From positions 1 to 7,875 of the forward strand of contig JBGPKH010000428.1 in NCBI GenBank assembly GCA_041485845.1: a stretch of DNA of 7,875 nucleotides. The letters are read 5' to 3'. A program made the position numbers and the translations under genes. Below, piece after piece: positions 5,474 through 7,875 of this stretch (position 1 is its first letter; each line of letters opens with the position of its first letter). Source of the stretch: OMOG01 sp041485845 (GTDB lineage Bacteria > Acidobacteriota > Terriglobia > Bryobacterales > Bryobacteraceae). The notes below the pieces were generated by a model. That model did no database searches, had not been told where the DNA came from, and saw nothing but the letters and a program-made list of their open reading frames with translations.

Positions 5474-7875
5474 TCACCGGAACGCCAGCATCACCGAGTT
5501 CGCAACCGCGCCGTCCACCGTAAGCTTCACCTCCACCGTCCCGGCTCCCAGCAACGACCGCGGCAGCGCCACATTCACCTGGTCCAGGCCCGCGTAACTA
5601 CCCTGCGCGCCGGCATACGCCACCGTCGCCGGCCGGCTGCCAATCGTGCACAGCGGCGTGACGCTGTAGTGCCGGATGCCCGTCCCATACAGCAGCAGAT
5701 AAACCACGTCGGTGGCCGCGCCCAGATCGATCGGAGTAGGCACCCACTCGTTCCGGGCCTTATCGAAAACCGCCACGTCTTGCGCAGCCTCCTGCGTGCC
5801 GTCGAGATGCACGCGAACCAACTGCCCCGCCGGCGCCCCCTCGCCGGTGCTGTTCAGCGTGAACAATCCCGGCGCCACCCGCGCCACCTGGATCGGTGTC
5901 GAAGCCGCCCCGCCTTTGCCATTGCTCACCACCACGGTAGCCGGCCCGACCGCCGTGCCCGCCGGCATCAGGAAGCTCACTTGCTCCGGCGAAACGAACA
6001 GGAGCAGCGCCGCAAGCTTGGCGCCCGCGGAATCCGTGACCGCCACCGTGGTTCCCCCCAGCGATCCCGCAGGCCCACCCGTGGCCGAAACGGTCGCCGT
6101 CGCCAGGTTCGATCCGAACAGCGTCGCCAGTTCGTCGGGCGCAAAGCTCGCGAGCGCGTACGATGCCGCGTTCACCGCCGTGAGCGGCGTCAGCGGAGCC
6201 GAGGTGCTGGCCAGGAAATTACCATCGCCCGAATAGACCGCCACAATCGCATCCGGCGTCGAAGGCATCGCCGTGCTGGCCCCCCCGCCGCTCAACACGG
6301 CCGAACCCAGCACCGCGTTGGTGGCCGAGTTCAGGAACTTCACGGTCCCCGTGGGCGACCCCGCGCCCGGAGCCACCGCCGCCACCAGCGCGTTCCACGT
6401 GCCCCCCGAAACCGAAAGCGCCGTGCCGGTCTGCGACTTGTTCACCGTTTGCGCCAGCGCCGTCGAAACCGCCGCTGCCGAATTCGCGTCCCCCGCCCAC
6501 GCCGCCGTAATCGAATGCGCCCCCACCGCCAGGTTCGCCACCGCCAGCGTGGCCACACCGCCCGCCATCGCCGCCGGCCCGATCGCCGCCGCTCCGTCCG
6601 AAAACTGCACCGTGCCTTCCGAGCTCGCCGGCCCCAATTGCGCCGTGAACGTCACCGGCTGCCCGTATACCGTGGTGCTCGCGCTCGATGTCAGGCTCAG
6701 CGCCGCCGCGGACTTGGTCACCACCTGCTGCAACGTCGCCGAGCCCGCGGCGTAAACCGCATCGCCCGCGTAATTCGCCGCCATCGTGTGCGACCCCACC
6801 GCCAGCGTCGTCGCGGTGAACGTGGCTTGGCCGCCCGACAGCGCAGCCGACCCCGAGCTCGCGCCATCCACCGACCACTGCACGCTTCCGCCCGGCGTTC
6901 CGCTGCTCGCGCTCACCCGCACCGTGAAGGTCACCGCCTGTCCGGCCGTCGCCGGATTGTGGTCGCTCACGATTGAAACCTGCACCGGCGCGGCTACCGT
7001 CATCACCGCCGAAATGCTGCTGCTGAAGTTGCCATCGCCCTGGTACACGGCCCACAGGTTCCCGCCCGGTGAACCCGCCGGCAGCGTCGCCACGAAGCTC
7101 GACCCCTGCTGCACCACCACCACGGTGCCGATCGCCGTCCCGCCCTGAATGAACTGCACCGCGCCCGTCGGTGCGCCCGCCCCCGGCGCCACCACGCTCA
7201 CGGCCGCCGTGACCGGCCCGCCGGCGCTCGCCGTCAGCACCGTGCTCGTGCTCGCCTTCGCGACGGTCACATTCAACGCCGTCGCTGTCGCGCTGCCGTA
7301 GTTGGCATCGCCGTTATAAATCGCCACCACGCTGTGCGCGCCCGCCGCGAGCGGCGCCAGCGAGTTCGCCGGCAGCACCAGCGACGCCCGGCCGTCCGCC
7401 CCCACTGGCAGCGTAGCCAGCGTGACCGTGCCCTCGGAAAACGTGACGTTCCCCGTCGGCGCGGCCAGCCCCGTTGCACCCAGCAGCAGAGCGTTGATCG
7501 ATACCGGGACGCCATACACCGGCGCCGCCGGAGCCGACGCCGTATAGATCCCCGCCGCTGCCTTGCCCACCGTCAGCTTCAGGGTGGCCGAGCCCGGCGC
7601 GGTGTTCGCATCGCCGTTGTACGAGGCGACGATCGTAAAATCTCCGAGCTGCGTGAGGCTGGTATTGCACGCCGCTGTCCCATTCTGCGGGACAATCCCG
7701 GTGCACCCCGCGATGGCCGCACCGCCATTGCTGAAATCCACCGGCCCGCCCAGAGTTGCATTCCCTGGAGTAACCACAGTAATGACTGCTTTGAGGTTGA
7801 GCGGCTGCCCGACCTGCGCGGTATTCGACGTCAACGCAACGCTGGTCCCCGCCTTCGCCACCACCACGCTGAGCG
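5474..7875 (-). CDS. Ig-like repeat protein with Solibacter-type C-terminal domain (N terminus beyond window edge)
   Basis: The open frame runs off the right edge: codons upstream of the first in-frame GTG (at 7867) stay open and read LS before VVVAKAG, a normal repeat linker, so the true start is outside. About 799 residues are visible. Numbered from that GTG, six bacterial Ig-like modules (Big_3-like) lie at about 1-103, 104-203, 204-292, 293-384, 385-476 and 477-562. Each ends in a Y/W-x-GD-x-N-type strand (e.g. YNGDAN, YQGDGN, YAGDA) and most are joined by K-A/S linkers. Residues 564-797 match the ~230-residue TIGR03437 'Solibacter C-terminal' domain: NAASYALASFAPDELATLFG, LFVSPEQVSFLMP, VAPGLF, YGTGI, and YAGLDQVNVALP near the end. 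Composition is rich in Ala, Gly, Val, Ser and Thr with few charges. Cys55 and Cys67 in module 1 could form a disulfide. It is probably secreted or on the cell surface, but the signal peptide is not visible and the ligand is unknown. It ends with TGA at 5474-5476. Confidence 0.9.
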   Translation of the reverse strand, partial: LSVVVAKAGTSVALTSNTAQVGQPLNLKAVITVVTPGNATLGGPVDFSNGGAAIAGCTGIVPQNGTAACNTSLTQLGDFTIVASYNGDANTAPGSATLKLTVGKAAAGIYTASAPAAPVYGVPVSINALLLGATGLAAPTGNVTFSEGTVTLATLPVGADGRASLVLPANSLAPLAAGAHSVVAIYNGDANYGSATATALNVTVAKASTSTVLTASAGGPVTAAVSVVAPGAGAPTGAVQFIQGGTAIGTVVVVQQGSSFVATLPAGSPGGNLWAVYQGDGNFSSSISAVMTVAAPVQVSIVSDHNPATAGQAVTFTVRVSASSGTPGGSVQWSVDGASSGSAALSGGQATFTATTLAVGSHTMAANYAGDAVYAAGSATLQQVVTKSAAALSLTSSASTTVYGQPVTFTAQLGPASSEGTVQFSDGAAAIGPAAMAGGVATLAVANLAVGAHSITAAWAGDANSAAAVSTALAQTVNKSQTGTALSVSGGTWNALVAAVAPGAGSPTGTVKFLNSATNAVLGSAVLSGGGASTAMPSTPDAIVAVYSGDGNFLASTSAPLTPLTAVNAASYALASFAPDELATLFGSNLATATVSATGGPAGSLGGTTVAVTDSAGAKLAALLLFVSPEQVSFLMPAGTAVGPATVVVSNGKGGAASTPIQVARVAPGLFTLNSTGEGAPAGQLVRVHLDGTQEAAQDVAVFDKARNEWVPTPIDLGAATDVVYLLLYGTGIRHYSVTPLCTIGSRPATVAYAGAQGSYAGLDQVNVALPRSLLGAGTVEVKLTVDGAVANSVMLAFR
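5477..6178 (-). other. TIGR03437-type C-terminal domain of the Ig-repeat protein
   Basis: This is residues 564-797 of the visible protein, directly after the last Ig module. It starts at NAASY, includes FGSNLA, SPEQVSF, APGLFTL, LLYGTGIRHY and LDQVNVALP, and ends in the beta-strand SVMLAFR, which also ends the protein. The domain is known from large paralogous sets in Candidatus Solibacter and relatives and has no established function; its constant C-terminal place suggests an anchoring, export or assembly role (inference). This copy has extra residues in the middle (about 672-715, including QLVRVHLDG and a charged FDKARNEW stretch), where shorter family members have only a loop, as far as I recall. 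Confidence 0.8.
6182..7875 (-). repeat. Six tandem Ig-like modules arranged as a duplicated three-module block
   Basis: Block 1 covers about 6992-7875 and block 2 about 6182-6991. Modules 1 and 4 both end in GSATL...V.K; modules 2 and 5 both carry VYG.PV near their start and an A.GAHS turn; modules 3 and 6 are shorter, lack the usual opening strand, and share APGAG[AS]PTG plus VY.GDGNF. The A-B-C/A-B-C order suggests duplication of a three-module unit rather than single-module tandem growth. The protein similarity is diverged, so the duplication looks old. Assignments are by eye. Confidence 0.65.

Noticed and set aside
5669..6976. 435-codon plus-strand open frame opposite the Ig-repeat gene
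   Set aside because: It is very Arg/Pro-rich with no domain; the opposite strand encodes clear Ig modules and the Solibacter C-terminal domain.
7865..7867. GTG as the start of the Ig-repeat protein
   Set aside because: The frame stays open upstream to the window edge and the residues there continue a repeat linker, so the gene is 5'-truncated, not starting here.

Overview
The window is bacterial, GC-rich and densely coded. It most likely comes from an Acidobacteriota genome close to Solibacter/Bryobacter. The lineage call is inference, and rests mainly on the minus-strand gene at the right: its C-terminal ~230 residues look like the 'Solibacter uncharacterized C-terminal domain' (TIGR03437), preceded by bacterial Ig-like repeats, an architecture abundant in that group. 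No rRNA, tRNA, CRISPR array, transposase or phage gene was seen.

Left part (1-4999, plus strand): a tightly packed iron-sulfur cluster assembly (SUF) operon in the order sufB (3' part only) - sufC - sufD - sufS - sufU - sufT - Rrf2/IscR-type regulator. Neighbouring genes abut or overlap at every junction (0, 4, 17, 1, 4 and 4 bases), so the set is almost certainly one transcript with translational coupling. Its promoter lies beyond the left edge. SufS (cysteine desulfurase) takes sulfur from cysteine, SufU accepts the persulfide, and SufBCD (scaffold plus ATPase) builds the cluster. SufT is an auxiliary maturation factor, and the last gene probably senses Fe-S status and regulates the operon. 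The catalytic and ligand residues of SufS, SufU, SufC, SufB and SufD that can be checked are intact. SufS and SufU carry the residues of the Firmicute-type SufS-SufU pair (zinc-ligand swap), not those of the SufS-SufE type.

Middle (5000-5473): a 474-base spacer between convergent genes. Its first ~100 bases are three successive strong hairpins bounded by an inverted 8-mer (GGACAGAC / GTCTGTCC), which could serve as terminator and/or be a REP-like or miniature dispersed element. The remaining ~375 bases hold no gene I recognise, only small hairpins and a short direct repeat.

Right part (5474-7875, minus strand): the C-terminal ~800 residues of a large, probably secreted Ig-repeat protein whose N terminus lies beyond the right edge. 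Its six visible Ig-like modules appear to be arranged as a duplicated three-module block (ABC-ABC).

I see no clearly undescribed system. The points most worth a second look are the hairpin cluster, the unusual cluster-ligand pattern and last-gene position of the Rrf2 regulator, and the ABC-ABC repeat structure.
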